Assembly: GCA_963755985.1 (NCBI GenBank)
Contig: CAVWLO010000003.1
Coordinates: 1,169,891-1,233,890 of the forward strand
Length of the DNA: 64,000 nucleotides
Reading direction: 5' to 3'
Origin: DASXMT01 sp963755985
GTDB taxonomy: Bacteria; Actinomycetota; Acidimicrobiia; Acidimicrobiales; RAAP-2
This document shows, one piece after another, positions 25,591-33,733 of this stretch. A model generated the notes under the pieces. The model saw only the letters and a list, made by a program, of their open reading frames with translations. It was not told where the DNA came from and did no database searches. The first letter of the stretch is position 1. Each line of letters opens with the position of its first letter. Both the position numbers and the translations under genes were made by a program.

Positions 25591-26211
25591 TTACGGCCCG
25601 CTGAACTGGGGCTTGTACTGGGCCTGGCCGACGGGGGTGGCGACCAGCGCGCCGTCCGGCGCCGTCGGCACGTCGATGGGTTGCCCGGCGATCTCGAACA
25701 GCACACTGTTGACACCCGGTTGCGTGGTGGCGGTATAGACGATCTGTGCGATCCCGAGCAGAGTCTGGGTCGATCCGACCACCTGGACCGGGTTGGTCAC
25801 GAAGTCGATGGTGGCGACTCCATTGGCCACCGTGGCGAAGGCGTGGTTGGCCGTCCCGCTGACGAAGGTTTGGATCCCCCCCAGCGACTCGCCCGCTGTC
25901 GGCCCCAACAGCAACGCGTTGAGGACCTGGGACAGGTTGGCCGGTGGGGCGATGTTCCGGTTCCGGGCGATCAGGTGCAGTGTCGGGTCGACCAGGAAGA
26001 TCGGCTCGGTGACACCCACCGGCACTGTGGTCGAGGTGGGCGGAGGATTGAGCAGACGGGAGGGGACGTTGGCCTTGGGGATGGCCTGCGGGCCCGAACT
26101 GGCCGGGATCCCGCAGCCGGCCAGGACCACCGCGACCAACGTGGCGAGCACGAGCACCATCCCGCGTTGCCCCCTGCGACCGGGATGCGCAGTCCTCCGC
26201 CCCCCGGTCAT
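25591..26211 (-). CDS. lpqB: LpqB-like GerMN-domain lipoprotein
   Basis: This 206-residue protein has a lipoprotein signal with lipobox VLAGC (Cys about 33) and a GerMN domain ('QVLNALLLGPTAGESLGG', 'GVATIDFV'). Full-length actinobacterial LpqB is about 580 residues, with a C-terminal propeller that is absent here. Its ATG overlaps the mtrB stop (ATGA), the same order as mtrA-mtrB-lpqB in mycobacteria and streptomycetes, where LpqB modulates MtrB. The assignment rests mainly on this context. Confidence 0.8.
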   Translation of the reverse strand: MTGGRRTAHPGRRGQRGMVLVLATLVAVVLAGCGIPASSGPQAIPKANVPSRLLNPPPTSTTVPVGVTEPIFLVDPTLHLIARNRNIAPPANLSQVLNALLLGPTAGESLGGIQTFVSGTANHAFATVANGVATIDFVTNPVQVVGSTQTLLGIAQIVYTATTQPGVNSVLFEIAGQPIDVPTAPDGALVATPVGQAQYKPQFSGP

Positions 26212-27977
26212 GACCCGTGTCCGTTCGCCGTCTCCGTCTCTGCCCGGGCCGCTGCTCCCCCCTCGGTCTGCCCCGGTGGGTTCCCCTCGTTTTGTCGCTC
26301 CAGCTTCGGCGGTGCTGCTGCCGCGGTCGATCCCTCTGGGGTCGGGGCTGGCTCTGCGCCGTTCGGGGTGACGGGACGGGCTGCGGGCAGGGAGGTGAGG
26401 TCACGGTCAGTGCCGTGGGCCGCCGCCTCGGGGTCGAGCGGCAACTCGACCACGAACCTGGCCCCCCCTCCCGGCGCGTCCTCGATCCACGCCGACCCAC
26501 CGTGCAGACGCACGTGCTCGGCTACCAGCGACAGCCCGAGACCGGTCCCTTCGCTCGACCCTCGGCTCCCCGACGCCCGGCCCCGGTAAAAGCGCTCGAA
26601 CAGATGTTGTCGGGCGTGGTCGGGCACGCCGGGACCTCGATCCTCGACGGCCACCCGGACGGTGAGCGGGGCCGATCCCGACGGAGTCGGCCCGGGGCCG
26701 GCCAAGGCGGGCCCGCTCTCGACCACGACCCGGGACACGCCATCGCCATAGAGCCGGGCGTTGTCCACCAGGTTGGCCATGATCCGCTCGAATCGCCGCT
26801 TGTCGACTCGAATCCGCAACGACTCCACCTCGGGGGCCACGATGACGGCGAACCCGACCGGCTGACGGTTGCCGTCCTCGCCGATGGGCACCGTAGAAGC
26901 CACGGCTCGCCGCACCAGTTCGCCGGGGCTGACGTCGTCGAGCGACAGTTCAGCCGAGCCGGCGTCGAAGCGCGAGATCTCCAACAGGTCGTCCACCATC
27001 CGCCGGAACCGGGTCAGGTCGGCCTCGAGCAATGACAGGGCTCGCTGGGCCTGGGGTGACAGTTCCCCCCGGTGGGTCTCGAGCACGCCGACGGAAGCAG
27101 ACAGGGTGGTGAGGGGCGATCGCAACTCGTGGCTGACGTCGGAAGTGAACCGGGCCTCCCGCTCGATCCGCTCTTGGAGGTTGCCGGCCATGCGGTTGAA
27201 CGACCCGGCCAGTGCCTTCAGGTCGGCGTCGTCACCCGACTCCACCCTGGTCCCCAGCTCGCCGCCGGCGATGGCCACCGCGGCCTCGGAGATCCCCGAC
27301 AGCGGGCGCAGGACCCGGCCGCTGGCCCAGCGTCCCACCACGGCGCCGGCGATCGTGGTCACCAGGGCTGCGCCACCCAGCGCCAGGGCCAGGACCCGCA
27401 GGGTGCGGGACAGCTCATCGAGTGAGAAGACTTCGAAGTAGGAGGCCTGAACGGCATTGAGGGGGACACCCACGACGATCTCCGGAGTGCCTCCCAGGTC
27501 AAAGATTTGCGAGGCCGGTGTCCCCGAGATGACCAGCTCGCGCATGGCCGCCGGAATGGCGCTCTGGCTCACCGACAGCGACGTGTTGAACCACTGTTGC
27601 GTGTCGGAGCGATAGAGCACCGACCGCGAGCCGGATAGGGCGTCGACCGATGCCAGCGGCAGAACCGGGGGGGTCCCCTTGGCCCGGAGCGCGTCCTGCA
27701 CGAAAGACGCGTTGACGAAGGCCTGGTGCTGGGAGGCGGACTGCCGCTCGTTGACGAAGGCCTGCCGGGCGGAGAAGTACGTGATGCCGGCCAACAAGGC
27801 CGACAAGATGAAGGCGCCGACGGCGAAGGTGGCGGTGACTCGGGCCCGGAGGCCGAGTCGGGACCAGGTGCGGATACGGGTAGGGCGCCGCAGCCAGGCC
27901 CGGGTCCGGTGGGCCTGGTCGGCGTCGCTCAGGGACTGAGTACGGGCTTCCGGTGCGTCGATTGCATGACCGGTCAC
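26208..27977 (-). CDS. mtrB: MtrB-like sensor histidine kinase
   Basis: This 589-residue kinase has an N-terminal membrane helix, an extracytoplasmic sensor region, a second helix, a HAMP domain and the H-box 'FTSDVSHELRSPL' (His283). The N-box 'ANLVDNARLYG', G1 'VEDRGPGVPD' and G2 'GTGLGLSL' follow. A Pro/Ala/Glu-rich tail ends the protein. The GTG at 27977 is seven bases after the mtrA stop, and longer in-frame starts would overlap mtrA heavily. It senses wall or division signals in related actinobacteria. Confidence 0.88.
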   Translation of the reverse strand: MTGHAIDAPEARTQSLSDADQAHRTRAWLRRPTRIRTWSRLGLRARVTATFAVGAFILSALLAGITYFSARQAFVNERQSASQHQAFVNASFVQDALRAKGTPPVLPLASVDALSGSRSVLYRSDTQQWFNTSLSVSQSAIPAAMRELVISGTPASQIFDLGGTPEIVVGVPLNAVQASYFEVFSLDELSRTLRVLALALGGAALVTTIAGAVVGRWASGRVLRPLSGISEAAVAIAGGELGTRVESGDDADLKALAGSFNRMAGNLQERIEREARFTSDVSHELRSPLTTLSASVGVLETHRGELSPQAQRALSLLEADLTRFRRMVDDLLEISRFDAGSAELSLDDVSPGELVRRAVASTVPIGEDGNRQPVGFAVIVAPEVESLRIRVDKRRFERIMANLVDNARLYGDGVSRVVVESGPALAGPGPTPSGSAPLTVRVAVEDRGPGVPDHARQHLFERFYRGRASGSRGSSEGTGLGLSLVAEHVRLHGGSAWIEDAPGGGARFVVELPLDPEAAAHGTDRDLTSLPAARPVTPNGAEPAPTPEGSTAAAAPPKLERQNEGNPPGQTEGGAAARAETETANGHGS

Positions 27978-27984
27978 TGCGTGC

Positions 27985-28662
27985 TCAGACTGCCAGCTTG
28001 TAGCCCATGCCTCGGACGGTGAGGATGAACTGTGGGTTGGCCGGGTCTGGCTCGACCTTGGTGCGCAGCCGTCGAACGTGCACGTCGACCAGACGCCCGT
28101 CACCGAAGTAGTCGTATCCCCAGACCCGCTCGAGCAGCTGTTCCCGACTCAGCACCTTGCCCGGGTTCTCGGCCAGCTCGCAGAGGAGTCGGAACTCGGT
28201 GCGGGTGCAGTGCACCTCGACCCCGGCTCGCCGGACCACCCCGGCGTCGGGGATCAGCTCCACGTCCCCGAAGGTCAGGGCGTCCGGTCCGTGGTCGACC
28301 GGCCGGGCCCGCCGGAGGAGGGCCCGGATCCGTGCGGCCAGCTCCTTGGCCACGAAGGGCTTGGTCACGTAGTCGTCGGCGCCGGCCTCCAGCCCGGCGA
28401 CGACGTCGTGGGTGTCGGAGCGGGCCGTCACCATGATCACTGGGACCGTGCTCTGGCGCCGCAACGTCCGGCATGCTTCGAAGCCGTCGATCCCCGGGAG
28501 CATCAGGTCGATCAGGACCAGCTCGGCCGGTTGCTCGGTGAAGCGGGACACGCCCTCTTCCCCACTGGCCACGTCGTCGACGGTGTAGCCCTCGTCCTCC
28601 AAGGCCAGGCGCATCGACGATCGGATTCGCTCGTCGTCCTCGATGATCAAGATGCGGCTCAT
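27985..28662 (-). CDS. mtrA: MtrA-like response regulator
   Basis: This 225-residue OmpR/PhoB-type regulator has a receiver domain with acidic pocket E8-D9-D10, phospho-acceptor Asp52 in 'LVLIDLMLPG', Lys in 'DDYVTKPF', and a winged-helix DNA-binding domain ending in 'RGMGYKLAV'. The ATG at 28662 is preferred from the family N-terminus. A GTG 15 bases upstream is possible. The gene lies just after a substrate-binding protein gene, so the regulator seems to share that transcript. Confidence 0.9.
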   Translation of the reverse strand: MSRILIIEDDERIRSSMRLALEDEGYTVDDVASGEEGVSRFTEQPAELVLIDLMLPGIDGFEACRTLRRQSTVPVIMVTARSDTHDVVAGLEAGADDYVTKPFVAKELAARIRALLRRARPVDHGPDALTFGDVELIPDAGVVRRAGVEVHCTRTEFRLLCELAENPGKVLSREQLLERVWGYDYFGDGRLVDVHVRRLRTKVEPDPANPQFILTVRGMGYKLAV

Positions 28663-28681
28663 CGCTCCATGGATCACTCGC

Positions 28682-30355
28682 TCAGGAATTCAGCCAGATC
28701 TGACCGGGCCAGACAACCCCGGCGATCAGCCCGAACGCCGGCGTACCGGCTGGTGTGGTCGGGTTATTGAAATTCTCGACCCGTGGTTGTGAGGCTACTG
28801 CCCAGACGTTCCGGTCGGTCCATATATAGGGAAGGTCCTTGGCCATGAGGGTGGACACCTGTTGGTAGGCCGCGGCCCGGGTGGCCGGGTCGGCCGATTG
28901 CCGCCCCTTGATCAGGGCCGTCTCCATGGCCTGGTCGGTATTCCGGGCCATGTTGATGGAGAACGCGGAGTTGATCTGGGTGGGGCTCCAGAAGATGTAG
29001 TTGAGGTCCGGATCGGTGGCCGAGAACTGGGTCCACACCTGAGCCTGGAACTTCCCGGTCAGGGCGGTGGTGATGATCTGGTCCTGTTGGACCGGTGAAA
29101 GGGTGACCTCGATCCCAACGTTGGCCAGCTGCTGTTGGAGGAACTGTCCGATCTTCGAGTCGAACGAGTCGGGGACATGGTTGATGTTGGCCGAGACCGG
29201 CTTGCCCGTCTGGTGGGCCACCTTTGCGATCAACTTCCTGGCCTTGGACGGGTTGTACGTGGGATAGCCGTCCGGGGCGTAGTACGGGGAGCCGGGGACG
29301 AACGGGCCGTTCGATGGAGGGTTGACGTTCTGGTCGATCACCGCCGCGTACTGCTTGGAGTTGATGGCCATGGCCACCGCCTGGCGAACGGACAGGTTGT
29401 CGAACGGGGGAGCGGACAAGTTGAGCAACAGGCAGTTCATGTCCGGCTCCCCGATCAGGTGGGTCTTGTCGTCGATGTAGGAGAGCGACGAATTGCCCTG
29501 CAGCGCCTTGACCACAGATGAGGTATCGGTCTGGATGAGGTCCACGCTGCCCGATAGCAGGCTGTTGAGGAGGGCCTGGCTGTCGGGGATGGGCCGGTAT
29601 TCGATGGTGTCCAGGTAGGGATACCCGGGCCGCCAGTAGTGGGGGTTCCGGTTGGCGGTGAAATGGTCGTTTTGGTCCCACTCACTGAAGACAAAGGGGC
29701 CCGTCCCGACCGGATGGGACGTCCCCGTCGAGCTCTTCAACATGGACGGGGCGGCGATATAGGCGACCTGGCCCCCGATGCCGCCGGCCAGGTAGAAATC
29801 GAACGGGACCCACGGCGCCTTCATGGTCACGGTGACGACGAGCGGGCTCGTCACCGTGATGGTGTCGATGTTGGAGAGCGCCGATCCAGTGAGGAGCGAG
29901 GCCTTCTGGGCTTCGAAGTTGGTGGCTATGGCCGCTCCGTCACAGGGCGTGCCGTCGTGGAAGTTGACGTTGGGCCGCATGGTGACGGTCCACACCGAGT
30001 AATCAGTATTGGGCGTGACCGACTGGGCCAAATAGGGCTGTACCTTGCCGTTGGCGTCGATGATGGTCAACGGGTCGAAGACGGTACGGGCGTACTGGAC
30101 TCCGGGCGTGTCGAAGGTGGCCGTCGTGGGATCGAAGCCCTTCTCCTCGGCCGTGGTCCCGAACACCAGCTTGCCGCCCTTTTTGGGTTTGGCTGTGGAG
30201 ATGCCGTCGGCGTGGTTGCCCGAACCGCTCGATGCCGATGGGGCGGCCGAAGCCCGTTCGGTGAACAGCCCTCCGGTGGCCCCGGCCACGGCAAGGCCGG
30301 CTGCCGCCGCCGTCCCCCTGGCCAGAAACGAGCGTCGATCGATCGGATTCGGCAT
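28682..30355 (-). CDS. ABC transporter substrate-binding protein, family 5 (peptide/nickel type), Tat-exported
   Basis: This 557-residue protein has a twin-arginine signal ('DRRSFLARG' followed by a hydrophobic Ala/Gly stretch) and a family 5 solute-binding fold ('LVFGTTAEEKGFDP', 'NVNFHDGTPCDGAAI', 'PVGTGPFVFSEWD'). Such proteins bind oligopeptides or similar ligands outside the membrane. No permease or ATPase genes are adjacent. The ATG at 30355 has a GGGGGA ribosome-binding site. Its stop lies close before mtrA, suggesting that the protein feeds a signal to the MtrAB system. Confidence 0.88.
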   Translation of the reverse strand: MPNPIDRRSFLARGTAAAAGLAVAGATGGLFTERASAAPSASSGSGNHADGISTAKPKKGGKLVFGTTAEEKGFDPTTATFDTPGVQYARTVFDPLTIIDANGKVQPYLAQSVTPNTDYSVWTVTMRPNVNFHDGTPCDGAAIATNFEAQKASLLTGSALSNIDTITVTSPLVVTVTMKAPWVPFDFYLAGGIGGQVAYIAAPSMLKSSTGTSHPVGTGPFVFSEWDQNDHFTANRNPHYWRPGYPYLDTIEYRPIPDSQALLNSLLSGSVDLIQTDTSSVVKALQGNSSLSYIDDKTHLIGEPDMNCLLLNLSAPPFDNLSVRQAVAMAINSKQYAAVIDQNVNPPSNGPFVPGSPYYAPDGYPTYNPSKARKLIAKVAHQTGKPVSANINHVPDSFDSKIGQFLQQQLANVGIEVTLSPVQQDQIITTALTGKFQAQVWTQFSATDPDLNYIFWSPTQINSAFSINMARNTDQAMETALIKGRQSADPATRAAAYQQVSTLMAKDLPYIWTDRNVWAVASQPRVENFNNPTTPAGTPAFGLIAGVVWPGQIWLNS

Positions 30356-30447
30356 GTTCCCCCTCGTGCGTGCGGTCAAGATGCCAGAGTCGGTCCACCG
30401 ACGTAGCCGTCAACCCGGGCGCCCCGACCGGGCCTCCCCGAGGTGAC

Positions 30448-30463
30448 GTTACCGCGGCGTAAC
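30448..30463. promoter_or_regulatory. GTTAC-N6-GTAAC box between the substrate-binding protein and xer genes
   Basis: An inverted pair GTTAC/GTAAC with six bases between fits the GTnAC-N6-type boxes bound by GlnR and MtrA, both OmpR-family regulators, in streptomycetes. Autoregulation of the downstream mtrAB operon is an inference. Confidence 0.45.
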
Positions 30464-30513
30464 CGGTAGGGGGTAGCAGTGACCGGGTGCAGGTCCGGGC
30501 CATCCTCGCCGGT

Positions 30514-30519
30514 TACCCT
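30514..30519 (+). promoter_or_regulatory. -10 hexamer TACCCT before the xer gene
   Basis: The hexamer ends six bases before the ATG at 30526 and supports that start over the upstream GTG at 30487. Confidence 0.4.
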
Positions 30520-30525
30520 GGGGCT

Positions 30526-31650
30526 ATGTGGGAATTGGCTGCATTTCACCGTTCCCTCGTCGGTCTGTCACCAGCGACGGTCCGGGCCTACACCTCGGAC
30601 CTCGACTCGTTCACGTCGTGGGCCGAACGGGGTGGGGCCTGTGGACCTGCCGACGTCGACCGGATCGTGCTCCGCCGCTACTTGGCCTATCTGGCCACCC
30701 GCCGCTACGCCAAGGCCACCATTGCCCGGAAGGCCGCAGCGGTGCGGACCTACTTCTCGTGGTGCCACCGTCGGGGTCTGATCGCCGGTGATCCATCGGC
30801 TCGACTGTCGGCCCCCAAGCCGGCCTCCCGCCTACCCCGGGTGCTGGGCCGGGCTGAGCTGAAGGCCCTTCTGGAGCCCGGCAACGCCGCGCCGGCCACG
30901 GCGCCCGGCAACACCGCGCCGGCCACGGCGCCCGGCAACACCGCGCCGGCCACGGCGCCCGGCAACACCGCGCCGGCCACGGCGCCCGGCAACACCGCGC
31001 CGGCCACGGCGCCCGGCAACACCGCGCCGGCCACGGCGCACGCGCTGGCCACGGCGCCCGACAGCACTGCGCCGGCCACGGCGTACGCGCTGGCCACGGC
31101 GCACGCGCTGGCCACGGCGCCCGACAGCACTGCGCCGGCCACGGCGTACGCGCTGGCCGTGCGCCTACGGGACGATGCCGTCCTCGAGCTCCTCTACGGG
31201 AGCGGGCTCCGGGTGGCTGAGCTGTGCGGGCTCGATCTCGACCGGCTCAACGTTGGCCGCCGGCTGGTGGTGGTGATCGGCAAAGGGAACAAGGAGCGAC
31301 AGGTGCTCATGCACGACCGTTGCACCGAGGCCGTGTCCCACTGGGTCGAAGAGGGGCTCGGCGTCCTGGTCAAGCCGTCCAGCCCCCGCGAGGCCCTGTT
31401 CCTCAACCAGCGGGGCAACCGCCTGGGCCCGAGGGACGTCCGCCGCATCCTCGATCGGCGCTCGCCGGTACCCACCCACCCCCACGCCCTCCGCCACACC
31501 TTCGCCACCCACCTCCTCGATGGAGGGGCCGACCTCCGGGTCGTCCAGGAGCTCCTCGGGCATGCCAGCCTGCAGACCACCCAGGTGTACACCCACGTGA
31601 GCAAGGAACGGCTCCTCACCGTGTACGACCACACCCACCCGCGGGCGTAG
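30526..31650 (+). CDS. xerC: Tyrosine recombinase XerC/XerD-like with repeat insertion
   Basis: This 374-residue recombinase has a SAM-like core-binding domain ('LSPATVRAYTSDLDSF') and a catalytic domain with Arg in 'SGLRVAEL', HALRH, a later His in 'LLGHASLQTT' and the nucleophile Tyr in 'QVYTHV'. Between them, residues about 118-211 are an Ala/Pro/Thr repeat of 9- and 21-residue units. This replaces the usual short interdomain linker and makes the protein about 75 residues longer than normal. Location upstream of rpsB is typical for actinobacterial xerC, whose product resolves chromosome dimers at dif. Confidence 0.9.
   Translation: MWELAAFHRSLVGLSPATVRAYTSDLDSFTSWAERGGACGPADVDRIVLRRYLAYLATRRYAKATIARKAAAVRTYFSWCHRRGLIAGDPSARLSAPKPASRLPRVLGRAELKALLEPGNAAPATAPGNTAPATAPGNTAPATAPGNTAPATAPGNTAPATAPGNTAPATAHALATAPDSTAPATAYALATAHALATAPDSTAPATAYALAVRLRDDAVLELLYGSGLRVAELCGLDLDRLNVGRRLVVVIGKGNKERQVLMHDRCTEAVSHWVEEGLGVLVKPSSPREALFLNQRGNRLGPRDVRRILDRRSPVPTHPHALRHTFATHLLDGGADLRVVQELLGHASLQTTQVYTHVSKERLLTVYDHTHPRA
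30877..31158 (+). repeat. In-frame minisatellite in the xer gene (27-bp and 63-bp units)
   Basis: Six 27-bp units (PGNxAPATA) run from 30877 to 31038. One full and one partial 63-bp unit (HALATAPDSTAPATAYALATA) follow to 31158. All stay in frame. Confidence 0.95.
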
Positions 31651-31695
31651 AGGCGGCGGGTGGCGCAGGGAGAAAGAGCTGGGGGAAGAAGCCTG

Positions 31696-31701
31696 TATTA
31701 T
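31696..31701 (+). promoter_or_regulatory. Possible -10 TATTAT for rpsB
   Basis: TATTAT lies about 130 bases before rpsB, so unlike the leaderless genes rpsB has a long leader. No clear -35 element is seen. Confidence 0.4.
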
Positions 31702-31770
31702 GGGTGAGCTCCATCCGTCCGGAGGAGCGAATCGCGCGAACACTCACGCACCCGGCCGCGTCCACGGTCG

Positions 31771-31786
31771 CCCCACTGTGGTGGGG
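31771..31786 (+). promoter_or_regulatory. Hairpin CCCCAC/GTGGGG in the rpsB leader
   Basis: A perfect 6-bp stem with a four-base loop sits 42 bases before the rpsB ATG. It could be an S2 autoregulatory structure. No consensus was recognised. Confidence 0.3.
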
Positions 31787-31827
31787 TGCTGCAGCCGGGG
31801 AGGACGAACCGTTGGAAGGAGCAGTAC

Positions 31828-32925
31828 ATGGCTGTCGTCACGATGAAGCAACTCCTGGGGGCGGGGGTCCACTTCGGGCACCAGACCCGCAGATGGAACC
31901 CGAAGATGCGTCGGTTCATCCTCGGAGAGCGCAACGGGATCTACCTGATCGACCTGCGCCAGACCATGAAGGGCATCGAAGAGTCCTACGCCTATACCCG
32001 CGACCTGGTCGCCGGTGGAGGGACCATCCTCTTCGTGGGCACGAAGAAGCAGACCCAGGGCCCCGTGGCCACCTACGCCGACGCCTGCGGGATGCCCTAT
32101 GTGAACGAACGTTGGCTCGGCGGCATGCTGACCAACTTCCAGACCGTCTCCACCCGGGTGAAGCGCATGCAGGAGTTCGAGGCCATGCAGAAGGCCGGGG
32201 ACTTCGACGCCATGCCCAAAAAGGAGGCGCTGCGCCACACCCGCGAGCTCGAGAAGCTCCAGCGCAACCTGGGCGGCATCCGCGGCCTCGACCACCTGCC
32301 TGACGCCATCTTCGTCATCGACACGAAGAAGGAGCACATCGCGGTGACCGAGGCCAACAAGCTCGGACTGCCCATCGTCGCCGTGGTCGACACCAACTGC
32401 GACCCCGACGTGATCTCCCACGTGATCCCCGGGAACGACGATGCCATCCGGTCGGGCACCCTGCTGTGCCGGGTCATCGCCGAGGCAGTGGTGGAGGGGC
32501 GCTTCATCGCCCAACAGCGTCCGGCCAAGGCTCCCGCGCCCGAAGCCGCCGCCCCGGCCAAGCCGGCGGCGAAGGTACCGGCCCCGCCGGCCACTCCCGC
32601 TCCAGCGTCCGCTGCTGCCGCGCCCGCTGCCCCGCCGGCCACTCCCGCTCCAGCGTCCGCTGCTGCCGCGCCCGCTGCCGCCCCGGCTGCTCCCGCTCCA
32701 GCGTCCGCTGCTGGCGCCCCCGCTGCGCCGGCCGCACCCCCGATTCCGCCGCCACCGGCTTCGGTGGCCGCCCCCCAACCAGCGCCGGCCCCCGAGGCCA
32801 CCGCGCCGCCCGCCCCGGCTGCTCCACCGGCCGACGCTCCGGCACCGGCGGCAGTGGCAGCTCCCCAACCTGCACCTGCCGCTCCGGCTCCGACCGAGGA
32901 CCCAGCGGCCACCGAGGAGGCCTGA
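31828..32925 (+). CDS. rpsB: 30S ribosomal protein S2 with Ala/Pro-rich extension
   Basis: This 365-residue product has a normal S2 core in its first 235 or so residues ('LLGAGVHFGHQTRRWNPKM', 'FVGTKKQTQ', 'GGMLTNFQT', 'PDAIFVIDT', 'GNDDAIRS'). A tail of about 125 residues follows, almost entirely Ala and Pro with three copies of a 16-residue repeat. S2 is usually 230-280 residues, so the tail is unusual and probably disordered on the 30S surface. A GAAGGA site precedes the ATG. tsf follows two bases later. Confidence 0.96.
   Translation: MAVVTMKQLLGAGVHFGHQTRRWNPKMRRFILGERNGIYLIDLRQTMKGIEESYAYTRDLVAGGGTILFVGTKKQTQGPVATYADACGMPYVNERWLGGMLTNFQTVSTRVKRMQEFEAMQKAGDFDAMPKKEALRHTRELEKLQRNLGGIRGLDHLPDAIFVIDTKKEHIAVTEANKLGLPIVAVVDTNCDPDVISHVIPGNDDAIRSGTLLCRVIAEAVVEGRFIAQQRPAKAPAPEAAAPAKPAAKVPAPPATPAPASAAAAPAAPPATPAPASAAAAPAAAPAAPAPASAAGAPAAPAAPPIPPPPASVAAPQPAPAPEATAPPAPAAPPADAPAPAAVAAPQPAPAAPAPTEDPAATEEA
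32593..32730 (+). repeat. 48-bp-period tandem repeat in the rpsB tail
   Basis: Copies begin at 32593, 32641 and 32689, each encoding an (A/T)PAPASAAxAPAA-type unit. The third copy is the most diverged. Confidence 0.9.
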
Positions 32926-32927
32926 CC

Positions 32928-33722
32928 GTGCCCGATTTCACCGCCAAGGACGTCCAATCCCTGCGCCAAGCCACTGGCGCCGGCATGCTCGATGCCAAGA
33001 GGGCGCTGGAGGCAACCGGGGGCGACATGGACGAAGCGACGAAGTGGCTTCGGGTGCAGGGCCTCGGCAGCGCCGACAAGCGATCGGGCCGTGAGGCCAC
33101 CCAGGGGGCCGTGGCCGTGGCCAAGAACGGCAACGTTGCCGCCATCGTGGAACTGAAGTCCGAGACCGACTTCGTGGCCAAGTCCGACGAGTTCGTCAGC
33201 CTCGCCGACGCGTTGGCCCGCCTGGTGGCGACGAAGGGCGAAGCGGCCCTGTCCGAGCGGCAGGACGAGGTCGACCGCCTTCGGTCCACGCTGAAGGAGA
33301 ACATCTCGGTGGGTGAGGTTGTGCGCATCGAGGCCGAGCCGGACGGCGCGGTGGACACGTACCTCCACCTGCAGGCCGGCCGGGGCGTGAACGCAGTGAT
33401 CGTCGCCGTCAAGGGCGGTGACGAAGCCCTGGCCCACGACATCGCCGCCCATATCGCCTTTACCCGGCCTGGATATATCACTCGGGACGAGGTACCGGCG
33501 GCCGAGGTGGAGGCCGAGCGGGCCACCGTCGAAGAGATCGCCCGCAACGAGGGCAAGCCGGACGCAGCCCTGCCCAAGATCATCGAAGGTCGGCTCAACG
33601 GCTGGTACAAGAACCGCGTCCTGGTCGACCAGGCCTACATCAAGGACGAGAAGCAGACCATCGCCAAACTGCTGGGCCCGGCCGTGGTGACCAGGTTCGC
33701 CCAGGTCGTCATCGGCGACTGA
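32928..33722 (+). CDS. tsf: Elongation factor Ts
   Basis: This 264-residue factor exchanges GDP for GTP on EF-Tu. It has the N-terminal UBA-like domain ('VQSLRQATGAGMLDAKRAL') and the core 'IVELKSETDFVAKSDEF' that contacts EF-Tu. The GTG at 32928 lies two bases after the rpsB stop. The rpsB-tsf-pyrH-frr order is the standard bacterial arrangement. Confidence 0.97.
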   Translation: MPDFTAKDVQSLRQATGAGMLDAKRALEATGGDMDEATKWLRVQGLGSADKRSGREATQGAVAVAKNGNVAAIVELKSETDFVAKSDEFVSLADALARLVATKGEAALSERQDEVDRLRSTLKENISVGEVVRIEAEPDGAVDTYLHLQAGRGVNAVIVAVKGGDEALAHDIAAHIAFTRPGYITRDEVPAAEVEAERATVEEIARNEGKPDAALPKIIEGRLNGWYKNRVLVDQAYIKDEKQTIAKLLGPAVVTRFAQVVIGD

Positions 33723-33733
33723 GGGACGAGGCG

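Noticed and set aside
30877..31158. Regular repeats resembling a CRISPR array
   Set aside because: The units are contiguous without unique spacers, are multiples of three and are translated in frame inside a recombinase.
31651..31827. Known riboswitch in the rpsB leader
   Set aside because: Apart from a short hairpin and a possible -10, no recognised aptamer pattern was seen.
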